This document shows, piece by piece, positions 35,740 through 43,898 of a stretch of DNA of 64,000 nucleotides. Below the pieces are notes generated by a model. It ran no database searches, was not told the DNA's origin, and saw nothing but the letters and a program-made list of their open reading frames with translations. The stretch lies in assembly GCA_037200525.1 (NCBI GenBank), contig JBBCGG010000001.1, positions 3,960,501 through 4,024,500 of the forward strand, given 5' to 3'. Position numbers and translations under genes: made by a program. The DNA is from Methylocella sp. GTDB taxonomy: Bacteria; Pseudomonadota; Alphaproteobacteria; Rhizobiales; Beijerinckiaceae. Within the stretch, counting starts at the first letter, position 1. Each line of letters starts with the position of its first letter.

Positions 35740-36456
35740 ATGGGTGCTTCACGGAGGTCAGCTTTACGCTCATGGGAGACACCCGTAATAACGCTTTCGT
35801 CCACGCTTCACCGGATTTACGCAGGCGCCCTTGCCGTCATCGCGTGGCTGGGTCTTGGCGCTCAAGTCGCTCAGAGCACCGAGGACGCTTTGTCGGAACA
35901 TGCTTCGATAGCGACGCAGCTTGTCGATCAGTTCAGTCGTTTCTCGATCCAAACCACTACGCTCGTGGCGCTGGTCGCGACCATCGCGTTTATACGGCCT
36001 CGGACCAAGTCTTTGCTGTTGAGGCCAAGCGTGCAAGCGGCGCTGGTCGTTTATGTCGCCGTCGTCGGCGTAGTTTTTGAGGTGCTGCTTCGGTCCGACG
36101 CACCAGGCCTGCAACTCGTCGACCGGGTTTTCCACGGGGTGATTCCGATTCTCTACCTGGTATATTGGTTGATATTCGCGCCCAAAGGGAATCTGTCGAT
36201 GCTCGATCCCGCGCTGTGGCTAATTTATCCGCTTCTCTTTTTTGCCTATACGATGGTCCGCGGTGAGATCTTCGGCGTTTATCTTCGGCGCATCCAAGAA
36301 ATCATCAAACACGGATATGGGGAATTTTTTACCGATGCGCTCGCTTTCTTTGCGGCGTTTCTCGCAATCGGTTTTATCCTCGTTGCGATCGATCAAGCGT
36401 TGGGCGAATGGCAAAGTCGACGCCAGGGCGAGCGAGGCAGAATCTCCGAATCGTGA
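35740..36456 (+). CDS. Pr6Pr family membrane protein
   Basis: 238 residues with six or so transmembrane segments (YAGALAVIAWLGLGAQ, TTTLVALVATIAFIRP, AALVVYVAVVGVVFEVLL, ILYLVYWLIFAPKG, LIYPLLFFAYTMVRGE, FFAAFLAIGFILVAID). The order of conserved bits (DQFSRFSIQTTTLVAL, HGVIPILYLVYWL, WLIYPLLFFAYTMVRG) is that of the Pr6Pr family related to the FAR-17a/AIG1 group; the function is unknown. ATG at 35740. Confidence 0.82.
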   Translation: MGASRRSALRSWETPVITLSSTLHRIYAGALAVIAWLGLGAQVAQSTEDALSEHASIATQLVDQFSRFSIQTTTLVALVATIAFIRPRTKSLLLRPSVQAALVVYVAVVGVVFEVLLRSDAPGLQLVDRVFHGVIPILYLVYWLIFAPKGNLSMLDPALWLIYPLLFFAYTMVRGEIFGVYLRRIQEIIKHGYGEFFTDALAFFAAFLAIGFILVAIDQALGEWQSRRQGERGRISES

Positions 36457-36804
36457 GAGACCGATCACTCTTCCGCGATATAAGGTTTCACAGCCCTTTA
36501 TCGTCTTTATTGTCATGCGACTGTCATAGTCCTAGCCATAAACTATGGGGGTCGGCGTAGGCGTCGCCAATACGGACTAGCGCCGCACTCAGCTGAACTA
36601 GACCAGTACATGGTTGTTCTGCAGGCGAGGTATAGGCCGTACTGAACAAATCAGACTCCCAAAGTAAAATAAATATTCGCTTTTGCATGCACCCAGGAAC
36701 TAGGGCGCTGCTTTTCACGCCCGCGGCAATCTGTCATATTGTATGATAATTGCATATCGATTCTTGGCGCTGCGGAAGGCGGTAACTGGCTTGTGGAGGC
36801 CAAA
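36457..36804. other. intergenic gap, no gene seen
   Basis: 348 bp between two membrane-protein genes. It is comparatively AT-rich toward 36660-36770; I see no reading frame, RNA gene or strong hairpin. Confidence 0.4.
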
Positions 36805-37122
36805 ATGAAGACATGGATTATAGGCTTAAGGATCGCCTCGATATTCTTTTACGGTTTTAGCGTTGCCACGGCGCTGTGGCTCTTTGTATTGTGCTCGAGG
36901 CGGGACGATCCGATCCCATGGTTAGATCCGGTTTGGATTGGCGCAGGCGTCCTGTCCCTGCTCTTGGCCTTCTGCGCTGAAAAGATGGAACAGAGAATCG
37001 CTGGCAACGGCCAGGACGAACAGCCTGTTGAATCGAAAACCGCTTTATTCGCTAGATTCACAGGCCGCCGCGGCGAAAGTAGTTCGGATGCAGCCTCTCC
37101 CCACGCCACCCCTGCGGAATAA
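36805..37122 (+). CDS. small two-span membrane protein
   Basis: 105 residues from ATG at 36805 (TGTGGAGGCC upstream). Two hydrophobic helices, IIGLRIASIFFYGFSVATAL and PVWIGAGVLSLLLAFCAEKM, followed by a charged cytoplasmic tail. Not recognised. A hairpin terminator lies just downstream. Confidence 0.6.
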   Translation: MKTWIIGLRIASIFFYGFSVATALWLFVLCSRRDDPIPWLDPVWIGAGVLSLLLAFCAEKMEQRIAGNGQDEQPVESKTALFARFTGRRGESSSDAASPHATPAE

Positions 37123-37147
37123 ATGCAGTCGCGCGGTGATCAAAAAA

Positions 37148-37168
37148 AGCCCGGCGCTGAGCCGGGCT
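37148..37168 (+). terminator. hairpin terminator
   Basis: AGCCCGGC / GCCGGGCT, an 8-bp perfect stem with loop GCTGA, preceded by an A7 run and followed by a weak T-rich stretch (ATTAGTT). It ends the small membrane-protein transcript and, from the A-rich side, could act on the other strand. Confidence 0.75.
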
Positions 37169-37207
37169 ATTAGTTGAAGAAACGGGGAAGGAACCGCAAC
37201 GCGGTCT

Positions 37208-37651
37208 TTGACCAGGAGCTTCCTGACATTGGGAAAGCAAGAACCGAGCCATGTTAAAGATGCCAGCGCACAAACGATGACTTTGATGCGAGTTGACCCT
37301 ACATCCCTGGCGACCGGATATAGGACTTCTAAGGTTGTTGGCAGCGCCGTCGTGAACGAGGCCGACCAAAACGTAGGAACGATCGACGATTTAATCGTCA
37401 CCCCCAGCTGTATACCCAATTTTTCATGGTTCCCCTTGTCGCTCGACAACTCCGCCACCCCGCCGGCTCCTGCCGCTAGAACGGGGCAGCTACAGATGCG
37501 CGATTCGCACTGGCCGAAAGGGCGTGCGGCTGGCGGTAACGTTCAGCGACGCGCAGTCGATTACTCACGATCGGCTTATTGGTCCTGGCCTTTCGAATCA
37601 CCAGATGAGCTACCGTGGCCGAGTCTGTTAGGCGAAGGCAGCCCGTCTTGA
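37208..37651 (+). pseudogene. PRC-barrel protein, degenerate
   Basis: The stretch MRVDPTSLATGYRTSKVVG, then SAVVNEADQNVGTIDDLIVT, is the first half of a PRC-barrel domain, as found in small exported proteins of Hyphomicrobiales. It then runs into unrelated sequence after about 15 residues and lacks a proper signal peptide (only a TTG opens the frame). The C-terminal part overlaps the exported-protein gene on the other strand. I read it as a truncated or frameshifted remnant. Confidence 0.55.
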
Positions 37652-37824
37652 ACCTCGGCGTTTCCGGCTCCTCCGGACTCTTTGGAGCCAGTAGCTGGGT
37701 GATAGTCGCCCTTTTGACCACCTTCATCCATGGTTTGCCCAGTTCGATTTGTATCATTGCCTCGCGCGAGAGCGATCGGTGCGAACGCAAGCATGGCTGA
37801 ACACAGCGTCGCGGTGAAATTCAT
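37576..37824 (-). CDS. small exported glycine-rich protein
   Basis: 82 residues, ATG at 37824 with a strong GGGAGGAAAAG site. Signal peptide MNFTATLCSAMLAFAPIALA, then a hydrophilic, disordered Gly/Ser/Asp-rich mature chain (KGDYHPATGSKESGGAGNAE). No family recognised. Confidence 0.65.
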   Translation of the reverse strand: MNFTATLCSAMLAFAPIALARGNDTNRTGQTMDEGGQKGDYHPATGSKESGGAGNAEVQDGLPSPNRLGHGSSSGDSKGQDQ

Positions 37825-38041
37825 CTTTTCCTCCCAGGTCGTTTGACATAACCGCCAACCGCCCGAAGTGTTCGATGATTTGATCTGTGATACCCTGAAC
37901 TATGTGAGCGTGCCCGCAGTTCGTTTCCGGTTGTGGACGCCTGTTGGTCACCCGCTATCAGGCGGGGTCCTTTGGTGCTCCCCACGTGTTAACCGCGCCG
38001 TGGAACAGGCAAGTATTTGTCGCCTAACTCGTTGATTTCAA

Positions 38042-38092
38042 TGGTGCTGCGAGACAGGATTGAACTGTCGACCTCTCCATTACCAATGGAGG
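38042..38092 (-). other. 3' fragment of a tRNA-Thr (GGT)
   Basis: On the minus strand: anticodon stem-loop CTCCA-TTGGTAA-TGGAG (anticodon GGT), then AGGTCGACAGTTCAATCCTGTC with a T-loop TTCAATC, an acceptor 3' strand ending GCAGCA, and CCA. The D-arm and 5' acceptor strand are missing; a lipoprotein gene abuts instead. It is the kind of 3' tRNA piece left at integrase attachment sites, not a functional tRNA. Confidence 0.8.
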
Positions 38093-38479
38093 TTAGGGCT
38101 TCTGAAGGGAATACATTTCAGCACGCCCTTCTAGGACATACCAACAGTCGGCCAGCAGTCCTGTCTTCTTTTCGACGCCAAGAACGCGGATGACGTCTGC
38201 GCCTTGCCCGTAAGCGGCTATCTGCAAATCCGGTATCAGGCTCGAGGCCGAGGGTTCTGCCTCCGTGAAGTATCGATGGCAACGCCGGGCGGACACGCCG
38301 CCGAGGTCTCGCGCTCCCAGAGGCGCGCTATCGACAACATCTACAGCCTTCAGAGCCGCGCGACGCACCGACAGCGAACCAGTGGAAGGATCAATGAAGT
38401 TCGCCTCGGTGCCGCCGCCGCCAGGCGAGACGCAGGCCGCAGTCGCGAGCATGGAGACGAGGAGCGCGGGGCATTTCAT
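38093..38479 (-). CDS. putative lipoprotein
   Basis: 128 residues from ATG at 38479. MKCPALLVSMLATAAC ends in a lipobox-like TAAC, so it is probably lipidated and exported. The mature part begins SPGGGGTEANFIDPSTGSLS and ends CWYVLEGRAEMYSLQKP. The frame is open further upstream into the integrase gene, but that part overlaps it. It lies 23 bp after the integrase stop and its own stop touches the tRNA-Thr fragment. No family recognised. Confidence 0.6.
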   Translation of the reverse strand: MKCPALLVSMLATAACVSPGGGGTEANFIDPSTGSLSVRRAALKAVDVVDSAPLGARDLGGVSARRCHRYFTEAEPSASSLIPDLQIAAYGQGADVIRVLGVEKKTGLLADCWYVLEGRAEMYSLQKP

Positions 38480-38501
38480 CCACTTTAATTCACGCAACCC
38501 A

Positions 38502-39809
38502 TTAACCAGCGCTGCGGCCGCCGCCTTGGACTGTAATTTCATTACCCTGTTTGGATTTTTCATTGGCGTTCTCTGTGAGGTCTGGAGCGGTGCGCCGGAT
38601 CGTATCGGCGACATAGGACGGCGCGAGGTGCGCGTAGTGCATCTCAACCATCCGGGTGCCGGAATGGCCGAGTGCCTCCGCCACGACAATCAGCGGCGCG
38701 CCGGCCCTGACCATTGTGCTGGCGTATGAGTGGCGCAGTTCGTGAAGCGTTATGTCATTGAGTTCGGCTCGCGCGACGGCCGCCTTAAACTCTCGATGGT
38801 AGGCTGCGGGCTTCCATCTGCCGTCAACGTGACGAAGCAAAGGGTCTGTCCTGTCTCTGTCGGCCGAAAGCCGAGTGAAAAGCGCGACGCACCCGGCCGT
38901 CAGCGGGATATGACGCGCCTTGCCGCTCTTGCTCTCGGCGATAAAGACCGATGCGTTGACGGGGTCGAAGTCGCGGACAGATAGCCGCGCAAGCTCCCCA
39001 AAACGCGCTCCAGTCATGAGGGCCGCGGCGATCAGATCGCGCAATTCGCCCTCCGCGTTGTCGACAAGGACTTGCTGTTCAGCCGAGGTCAGAAACCGAA
39101 TACGGGACGAGGTCGTGCTTCGGTATGGTTTGACGAGGCGCCACGCGCTGTCGTCATCGACTAGCCTGTGATCGAACGCCCAATTGAGAGCTGCCTTCAG
39201 AGTTGTAAGCGTCCGGTTCGCAGTGTCGCGCCGTCGGCGTGCGGTCTCAGGGTCCGAAAGATCAACCGTGCGAGTGTTGGTTTTCGTCGCGAATTTGCCG
39301 GTACGAAGCGTCTTTGGCGCCGCAACCATGCTGTCGCGCCACTTTCGCACCTGATCGACGGTAAGCTCGGCGACAAGCGACTTCCCAAGCTTTGGCAGGA
39401 TGTGCACGCCGGCGCGCGACTTGGCGTCATAGATCGACTTCATGCCGGAGGCGGCTCGAGCGTCGAAATATTGATCGAGGACGCCGGCGACGGTCAGTCC
39501 GGCGGCAGTCGGACCGCCAGCGCGCAATTTCTTAAGCCAGAGGCGCGCCGCGTCTTTTGCCTGTTCGCAGGAAAGCACGCGCTTTCCATCTGCTGGCAGA
39601 AGGTCATCCGCTCGCCCAAGCTTAACTTGCTTTCTATCGCCGTCAGCGCCGCGGCCGGCGGCAAGCCATGTTCCGCCGCGCCCTTGCGTCCCGCGCCCGC
39701 GACGATACCCAAGGCGAAGACCTGGGCTGATCACCTCCCATTGTGGGGCGTCGGAAGCAGGCAGGGCGCACCGGCTGGCACGACTGCTGAAAGCGCTTTG
39801 GCGGGCCAA
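38502..39809 (-). CDS. tyrosine-type phage integrase
   Basis: 435 residues. An N-terminal arm-binding part (LGYRRGRGTQGRGGTWLAAG) and a SAM-like core-binding domain (about 100-170) precede the catalytic domain: Arg in TGARFGELARL, HELRHSYAS (HxxR), HSGTRMVEMHYAHL (second His/Trp position and Tyr). It is of the class used by Hyphomicrobiales islands that enter tRNA genes. TTG at 39809 is the first possible start; GTG at 39734 is an alternative. Its 5' end faces attR, 143 bp away. Confidence 0.93.
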   Translation of the reverse strand: MARQSAFSSRASRCALPASDAPQWEVISPGLRLGYRRGRGTQGRGGTWLAAGRGADGDRKQVKLGRADDLLPADGKRVLSCEQAKDAARLWLKKLRAGGPTAAGLTVAGVLDQYFDARAASGMKSIYDAKSRAGVHILPKLGKSLVAELTVDQVRKWRDSMVAAPKTLRTGKFATKTNTRTVDLSDPETARRRRDTANRTLTTLKAALNWAFDHRLVDDDSAWRLVKPYRSTTSSRIRFLTSAEQQVLVDNAEGELRDLIAAALMTGARFGELARLSVRDFDPVNASVFIAESKSGKARHIPLTAGCVALFTRLSADRDRTDPLLRHVDGRWKPAAYHREFKAAVARAELNDITLHELRHSYASTMVRAGAPLIVVAEALGHSGTRMVEMHYAHLAPSYVADTIRRTAPDLTENANEKSKQGNEITVQGGGRSAG

Positions 39810-39952
39810 GCGATGACCTCAAAGAATCGTTGCAAAAATCGTTGCTATGTTTTGTACCAAACAACCTGATACGAACCTGGACAGTGTGACACAAATCCAT
39901 TATCTTGCAATGGGTTAATACGGTATCACACGGGAGCATCCGATGGCAGTAA

Positions 39953-40010
39953 TCGCCCTCTCACGGCGAAAACAGGGGTTCGATTTCCCTAGGGAGCGCC
40001 AGCAAGATCA
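39953..40010. repeat. attR: 58-bp attachment repeat
   Basis: The copy of 17310-17367 at the right end of the element. It holds only the tRNA 3' part and has T at 39986 where the functional tRNA has C61 of the T-stem. The 5' half of the tRNA is absent here, as expected after integration. Confidence 0.95.
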
Positions 40011-40243
40011 GGTAGTTAGCGCATAAGCGCGGCTAATCTGACCGTCTATACGGAAAATATACCGAAAAGCCGCTCCGGAACAGATGCCGTTTTCCACACG
40101 GATCAGGCCGATTCATCCAGAGCCTGATCCTGAAAACCGCGCAGCTTTCGGACTGAAGGACTTAGATACGCAATGAGCTATTGATGCGGACCGGGCGGGG
40201 GATTAGACTCGGACGGTTCCGGCCCCCTATCGCGAGTTTGATC

Positions 40244-40720
40244 ATGAGCGAGAAGGAAACTTCGGCTTCGCCGCACGGTTGGGGCGATGAGGCCTTCATA
40301 TCGGTGACTGACCTCAAAGCCTATGTCGTTGAAGTCGAATCCGCCAAGGCCTCGCAATCTTACGCCGCTGTCGAAGGGGCGGCGAAGGCCAAGAAAGATT
40401 TGATCGAAAAGCTATTGCAGCCAATCGACATCACGCCCGACAGGGTTCACGCTTTTATGAATCGCCTGCGACTTGCCGCGGAGCGCGGCGAAGGCGAGAT
40501 GCTGGTCATCAGATTCCCCTCCGAACTTTGCACTGATCACGGGCGCGCCATCAACAACTCCGAAGAAGAGTGGCCCGACACTTTGGTTGGAGCGCCGCGT
40601 CAGTTTTACGAAGTCTGGAGAGAGAAACTGCAGCCTTTGGGCTATAGGCTGAAGGCTTTGGTTGTCGATTGGCCGAGTGGATTCCCCGGAGACATCGGCA
40701 TCTTTCTCGCTTGGGAATGA
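40244..40720 (+). CDS. hypothetical protein upstream of ppk2
   Basis: 158 residues from ATG at 40244. SVTDLKAYVVEVESAKASQS is a helix, then AKKDLIEKLLQPIDITPDRV, and a mixed C-terminal part (MLVIRFPSELCTDHGRAINN; WPSGFPGDIGIFLAWE). No family recognised. It ends 9 bp before ppk2 and is surely cotranscribed with it. First gene outside the island. Confidence 0.7.
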   Translation: MSEKETSASPHGWGDEAFISVTDLKAYVVEVESAKASQSYAAVEGAAKAKKDLIEKLLQPIDITPDRVHAFMNRLRLAAERGEGEMLVIRFPSELCTDHGRAINNSEEEWPDTLVGAPRQFYEVWREKLQPLGYRLKALVVDWPSGFPGDIGIFLAWE

Positions 40721-40729
40721 AGGCGAGCC

Positions 40730-41545
40730 ATGACGATAGGCGAGAAGGACATCGAGCCGGACGAGCGCGGCGGCAAGTTGAAACGCAAGGAATATGAGCG
40801 CGAGTTGGCGACGCTGTCAGTCGAGATGGTCAAGCTTCAAGAATGGGTTAAGCGTGAAGGCAAGAAAATCTGCATCGTTTTTGAAGGACGCGACGGCGCG
40901 GGTAAGGGCGGCGTGATCAAAGCGATGACTGAACGCGTGAGCCCACGCACGTTTAAGGTTATCGCTCTACCCGCGCCGACCGAGCGCGAAAAATCCCAGA
41001 TGTATATCCAACGTTATCTTCCCCACTTGCCGGCGGCCTCGGAAGTCGTGATCTTCGACCGCAGTTGGTACAATCGGGCAGGCGTCGAGCGGGTCATGGA
41101 ATTTACGCCGAAGGATCAGGTCGATCAATTTTTGGCCATCACGCCCGGCGTCGAGAAAGCAATCGTGCAATCGGGGGTCATCCTCCTTAAGTACTGGCTG
41201 GAGGTCAGCGAGAAAGAGCAAACAAAACGTCTCGCAGCTCGCATCTCGGACGGCAGAAAAATTTGGAAACTCTCCGATATGGATCTCAAATCCTATGGCC
41301 GCTGGTTTGATTATTCGAGAGCGCGCGATGACATGCTCCTCGCGACCGACACCCCTTGGGCGCCGTGGTTCCTCGCCCACTCAGACGATAAGAAGCGGAC
41401 GCGCCTCAACATCATCAAGGATGTGCTGAACCGCATCCCCTATGAGGATCTTCCGCAAAAGGAAATCAAACTACCGGATCGCCAGCGTCCCGAGGGATAT
41501 GAAGAGCCGAAATATCCGTTCAAATGGGTGCCGGAGACGTTCTGA
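40730..41545 (+). CDS. ppk2: polyphosphate kinase 2
   Basis: 271 residues, a single-domain PPK2. Walker A GRDGAGKGG (53-61), lid-associated RYLPHLPAASEVVIFDR, Walker B FDRSWYNRAGVE (110-120) and the C-terminal DDKKRTRLNIIKDVLNRIPY are diagnostic. The enzyme transfers phosphate between polyphosphate and nucleoside mono- or diphosphates in the cytoplasm. ATG at 40730. Confidence 0.95.
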   Translation: MTIGEKDIEPDERGGKLKRKEYERELATLSVEMVKLQEWVKREGKKICIVFEGRDGAGKGGVIKAMTERVSPRTFKVIALPAPTEREKSQMYIQRYLPHLPAASEVVIFDRSWYNRAGVERVMEFTPKDQVDQFLAITPGVEKAIVQSGVILLKYWLEVSEKEQTKRLAARISDGRKIWKLSDMDLKSYGRWFDYSRARDDMLLATDTPWAPWFLAHSDDKKRTRLNIIKDVLNRIPYEDLPQKEIKLPDRQRPEGYEEPKYPFKWVPETF

Positions 41546-41597
41546 GCAGAGATTCGACCAGGCCACGCGGTCATTACGGGTCGCGCGGCCAGTTTTA

Positions 41598-41786
41598 ATG
41601 TCGAAAGGCAATTGCAGCGCCGCGTTCACACTGGCCAACCAAATTGGAGGCCCACATGTCGCCCAGCGCTGCAACGAGATCCCCGAACGCTACACGAGGA
41701 CCAAATCTGCCGACGAAATCCTCTCGTCCGTCAAAATGCTTCCGCCAAAAGAACCAAACAGGCCTTACGCAGCGAACTTCATCTGA
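41598..41786 (+). CDS. possible small protein
   Basis: 62 residues from ATG at 41598 (MSKGNCSAAFTLANQIGG; later KSADEILSSVKMLPPKEPNR). The composition looks protein-like, but there is no clear ribosome site and no known family; another frame over the same DNA is also open. It is the only candidate in the 439-bp gap between ppk2 and luxI. Confidence 0.25.
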   Translation: MSKGNCSAAFTLANQIGGPHVAQRCNEIPERYTRTKSADEILSSVKMLPPKEPNRPYAANFI

Positions 41787-41984
41787 CGATAATCAGAGCT
41801 TGATTGAATTGATGATGCCTTCGTTCTGTTTGTTTTTGCTTCGGCCGATGTGATTCAAACGAAAGGTCTGCGCCTTTTCGCGATCACGCATTATCGCGTC
41901 CGGTTCTAGGCCACGCGGTCTGACGACCGCGCGGCGTCAATCTCAACCGTTTCAAATTCATCAAGAGAAAGCCTCGCCGGCCGG

Positions 41985-42605
41985 TTATTCCGCCGCCACT
42001 GCGACTGGGTGCGGTACATCGTGCAGCCCCGTAGCTTTTCGGACCGAAGCCTCAAGCTCAGGGGAGATGTCCCACAGGCCAAAATGCAATGATCCGTGTT
42101 CTGGGCTCCGATGACGGCCGAGAATGAGGTGAGAAATGCCACACTTCTTGAAGGTGCGCGCCATCGGCGCCTCATAAATCGCGGTCATCTGCGAGATGCC
42201 GTATTCAAGTCCAAAAAGGCAGATTCCAAGAAGCACTTCGCACGCTGCGCGCGATGCGCCGTTTGGCTGAAGGCGGCGATCGTATGGCACGACGAAGCGG
42301 GTGCCTTCCCAGATCGTCGGAGAACGAACGGTCAACCCGGGGAACATATCCTTGAAAGCGCTGACCGCCATATGATCGGTCGTCGTGCTGAGCATTCTCA
42401 CCGAGCCGGCAAGGGAGCCGTCAGGCAGAAGGCTGCAAATATAGACGGCGTCGTCGCGATCAAACTCGTCTATTTCGAACTCTTCTTCGGTGGGTTGAAG
42501 CTCCCATTGCTTCTGATCAATGAACACCGACTTGCGATGGCGAAACATCGATTTGAAAAGTTCGGGTCGTTCAGATCTTTCGTAGCCGTGAACAATTTCT
42601 AACAT
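41985..42605 (-). CDS. LuxI-family acyl-homoserine-lactone synthase
   Basis: 206 residues. Conserved LuxI residues are present: Arg and Phe in MFRHRKSVFIDQ, Trp in KQWELQP, the acidic pair in EIDEFDRDDAVY, Arg in GSVRML, and Glu/Arg in IWEGTRFVV. The C-terminal half has the PNGASRAACEVLLGICLFGL acyl-carrier-binding region and ends with GLWDIS. It makes a homoserine-lactone signal from SAM and an acyl donor; the acyl chain cannot be deduced. ATG at 42605. Two luxR genes lie upstream on the same strand. Confidence 0.94.
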   Translation of the reverse strand: MLEIVHGYERSERPELFKSMFRHRKSVFIDQKQWELQPTEEEFEIDEFDRDDAVYICSLLPDGSLAGSVRMLSTTTDHMAVSAFKDMFPGLTVRSPTIWEGTRFVVPYDRRLQPNGASRAACEVLLGICLFGLEYGISQMTAIYEAPMARTFKKCGISHLILGRHRSPEHGSLHFGLWDISPELEASVRKATGLHDVPHPVAVAAE

Positions 42606-42659
42606 CTAGGGCCTCCTTTTGTGGGGTGCCCTAATTTCGTACGTAGCAAACTTTAATGA

Positions 42660-42679
42660 TATCCCCTCAATCGGGGATA
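42660..42679. promoter_or_regulatory. candidate lux box upstream of luxI
   Basis: TATCCCCTCAATCGGGGATA is a 20-bp sequence with 7-bp perfect arms, centred about 65 bp before the luxI ATG. Length, symmetry and distance fit a LuxR-type operator, although the bases differ from the canonical ACCTG/CAGGT form. Confidence 0.5.
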
Positions 42680-42912
42680 GCGCGGCTCCGCCGTTCGCCC
42701 CATTTTAAATGGTTCTCTGCGCCCCGAACGGCTTGCTCGGATGCGACGCGCGGAAAACCGCGCCTAAAACCCGGCGAATCCTCGCGTAGTTTGGCGCCGG
42801 ATCCCTCGACGCGATCACGCCAAATTATTTTCGACAAACAAGGGAATAGCACCGAACCGCCGCATGATCAATAACAATTATTGATATTTATCATTTTCTG
42901 GCGAAATATCGG

Positions 42913-43647
42913 TCACTGGATCAAACCAGCCCGAATCGCCTTGGTGACGGCGTGGACGCGATTGAGAGCCTGAAGCTTGAAGCGCGCTGAATCGAGATGG
43001 GCCTTCACCGTTTCCTGGGAAATCCGCATCAAAATTGCAATATCGGCCAAAGTCTTTCCTTCGGCCGACCATTCAAGCGCTTCTATCTCCCTCTTGGTGA
43101 TAGCGTTAAGGTCGACCTGCACATCCTCAGCATGCAAACCGTACGCGCGCTGGTGGACATAATGTGCCACATGCACAAGGTCTTTAACGAGTTCGTACCG
43201 GCGCATCGCCCAAGCGTTGTCGGTTTCGTTCGAAGTGGCGATAAATAAAGCCCATAGGCCGTTTGTCGGACCACGCACAGGAATTGTCAGCCCCTGATGG
43301 CCGACGCCGGCATCTTTCGCTTCGGCGAATAACCGCTGCACCTTCTTTTCGACCCGCGGAAGCCTCGCCCAATCCATCGGCAACACGGAGCGTGCGCCGA
43401 GATTGAATACGGGATCAATGGCCGCGTAACCTTCGGCTCTGTAATGGTCCGCCCAATCTTCCGTATAAGTCATGGCGAGAAACGGATTCGCAATACTTCG
43501 TCCACGGAACGAGGGACACAGATAGGTGATGTTGGTGAGTTCGTAGCGCTGACGAATAAAATCAATGAATCCGTCGAGAGTTCGATCCGAGAGATCTGCT
43601 TCCAGTTGCAGCATCGTCCGAATATCGACGTCATCGAGACTCGCCAT
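42913..43647 (-). CDS. LuxR-family quorum-sensing regulator (first paralogue)
   Basis: 244 residues from ATG at 43647 (GGAGAGG upstream). The N-terminal autoinducer-binding domain keeps the usual Trp-Tyr-Asp-Pro-Trp set (DWADHYRAEGYAAIDPVF, then PMDWARL) and Gly in GLTIPVRGP. The C-terminal helix-turn-helix (ITKREIEALEWSAEGKTLAD; ISQETVKAHLDSARFKL) has the conserved Glu, Leu and Gly. It should be a ligand-responsive activator of luxI and other genes. 307 bp separate it from luxI. Confidence 0.93.
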   Translation of the reverse strand: MASLDDVDIRTMLQLEADLSDRTLDGFIDFIRQRYELTNITYLCPSFRGRSIANPFLAMTYTEDWADHYRAEGYAAIDPVFNLGARSVLPMDWARLPRVEKKVQRLFAEAKDAGVGHQGLTIPVRGPTNGLWALFIATSNETDNAWAMRRYELVKDLVHVAHYVHQRAYGLHAEDVQVDLNAITKREIEALEWSAEGKTLADIAILMRISQETVKAHLDSARFKLQALNRVHAVTKAIRAGLIQ

Positions 43648-43838
43648 TGAAACCTCTCCGTCCCGCGGGCCTAAAACTTGATCGAACAGGCCCTTAAGCC
43701 TTCGCCGGAGCGGTAGGCTAACCCCAATTTTCTTAGTTGAAAATAGGACCAATATTTAATTATGCAATTATCTTCTGCATAAAGTCTAGCTCTCAAATAT
43801 TCTGAAACTCCCCGATGGCTTTTTGAGCCTAGGGCGTC

Positions 43839-43869
43839 ACAGTATTTCCGATGTCGTCAACTATACTGT
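43839..43869. promoter_or_regulatory. inverted repeat between the two luxR genes
   Basis: ACAGTAT (43839-43845) and ATACTGT (43863-43869) form a perfect 7-bp inverted repeat with a 17-bp spacer, overlapping a TGTTAACA palindrome at the right arm. It lies in the 251-bp gap upstream of the first luxR gene and downstream of the second, so it may be an operator. Confidence 0.45.
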
Positions 43870-43898
43870 TAACAATTCACAGATGTCATTTCGCCGCA

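Larger units (their letters stand above)
17310..40010. mobile_element. 22.7-kb integrated element (degenerate podovirus-like prophage or phage satellite)
   Basis: Bounded by the 58-bp tRNA-Glu direct repeats, with a tyrosine integrase 143 bp inside the right end. It carries an AlpA-like DNA-binding protein, a primase-helicase, a serine recombinase, phage-type small genes, a GNAT-like gene plus internal virion protein, a frameshifted phage gene, two insertion sequences and cargo (esterase, membrane and exported proteins). No terminase large subunit, portal, capsid or lysis gene is recognisable, so it is either a decayed prophage or a satellite that needs a helper. Confidence 0.9.

Noticed and set aside
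35579-35782. 67-codon minus-strand frame before the Pr6Pr gene
   Set aside because: Slight helix-turn-helix look (ISELFTIDRRLMSQRLK), but it overlaps the Pr6Pr start and has no supporting site.
37148-37168. Attachment or recombination site
   Set aside because: The short GC-rich palindrome follows a gene and looks like an ordinary terminator.
38042-38092. A functional tRNA gene
   Set aside because: Only the anticodon arm, T-arm and 3' end exist; the D-arm and 5' acceptor strand are replaced by protein-coding sequence.
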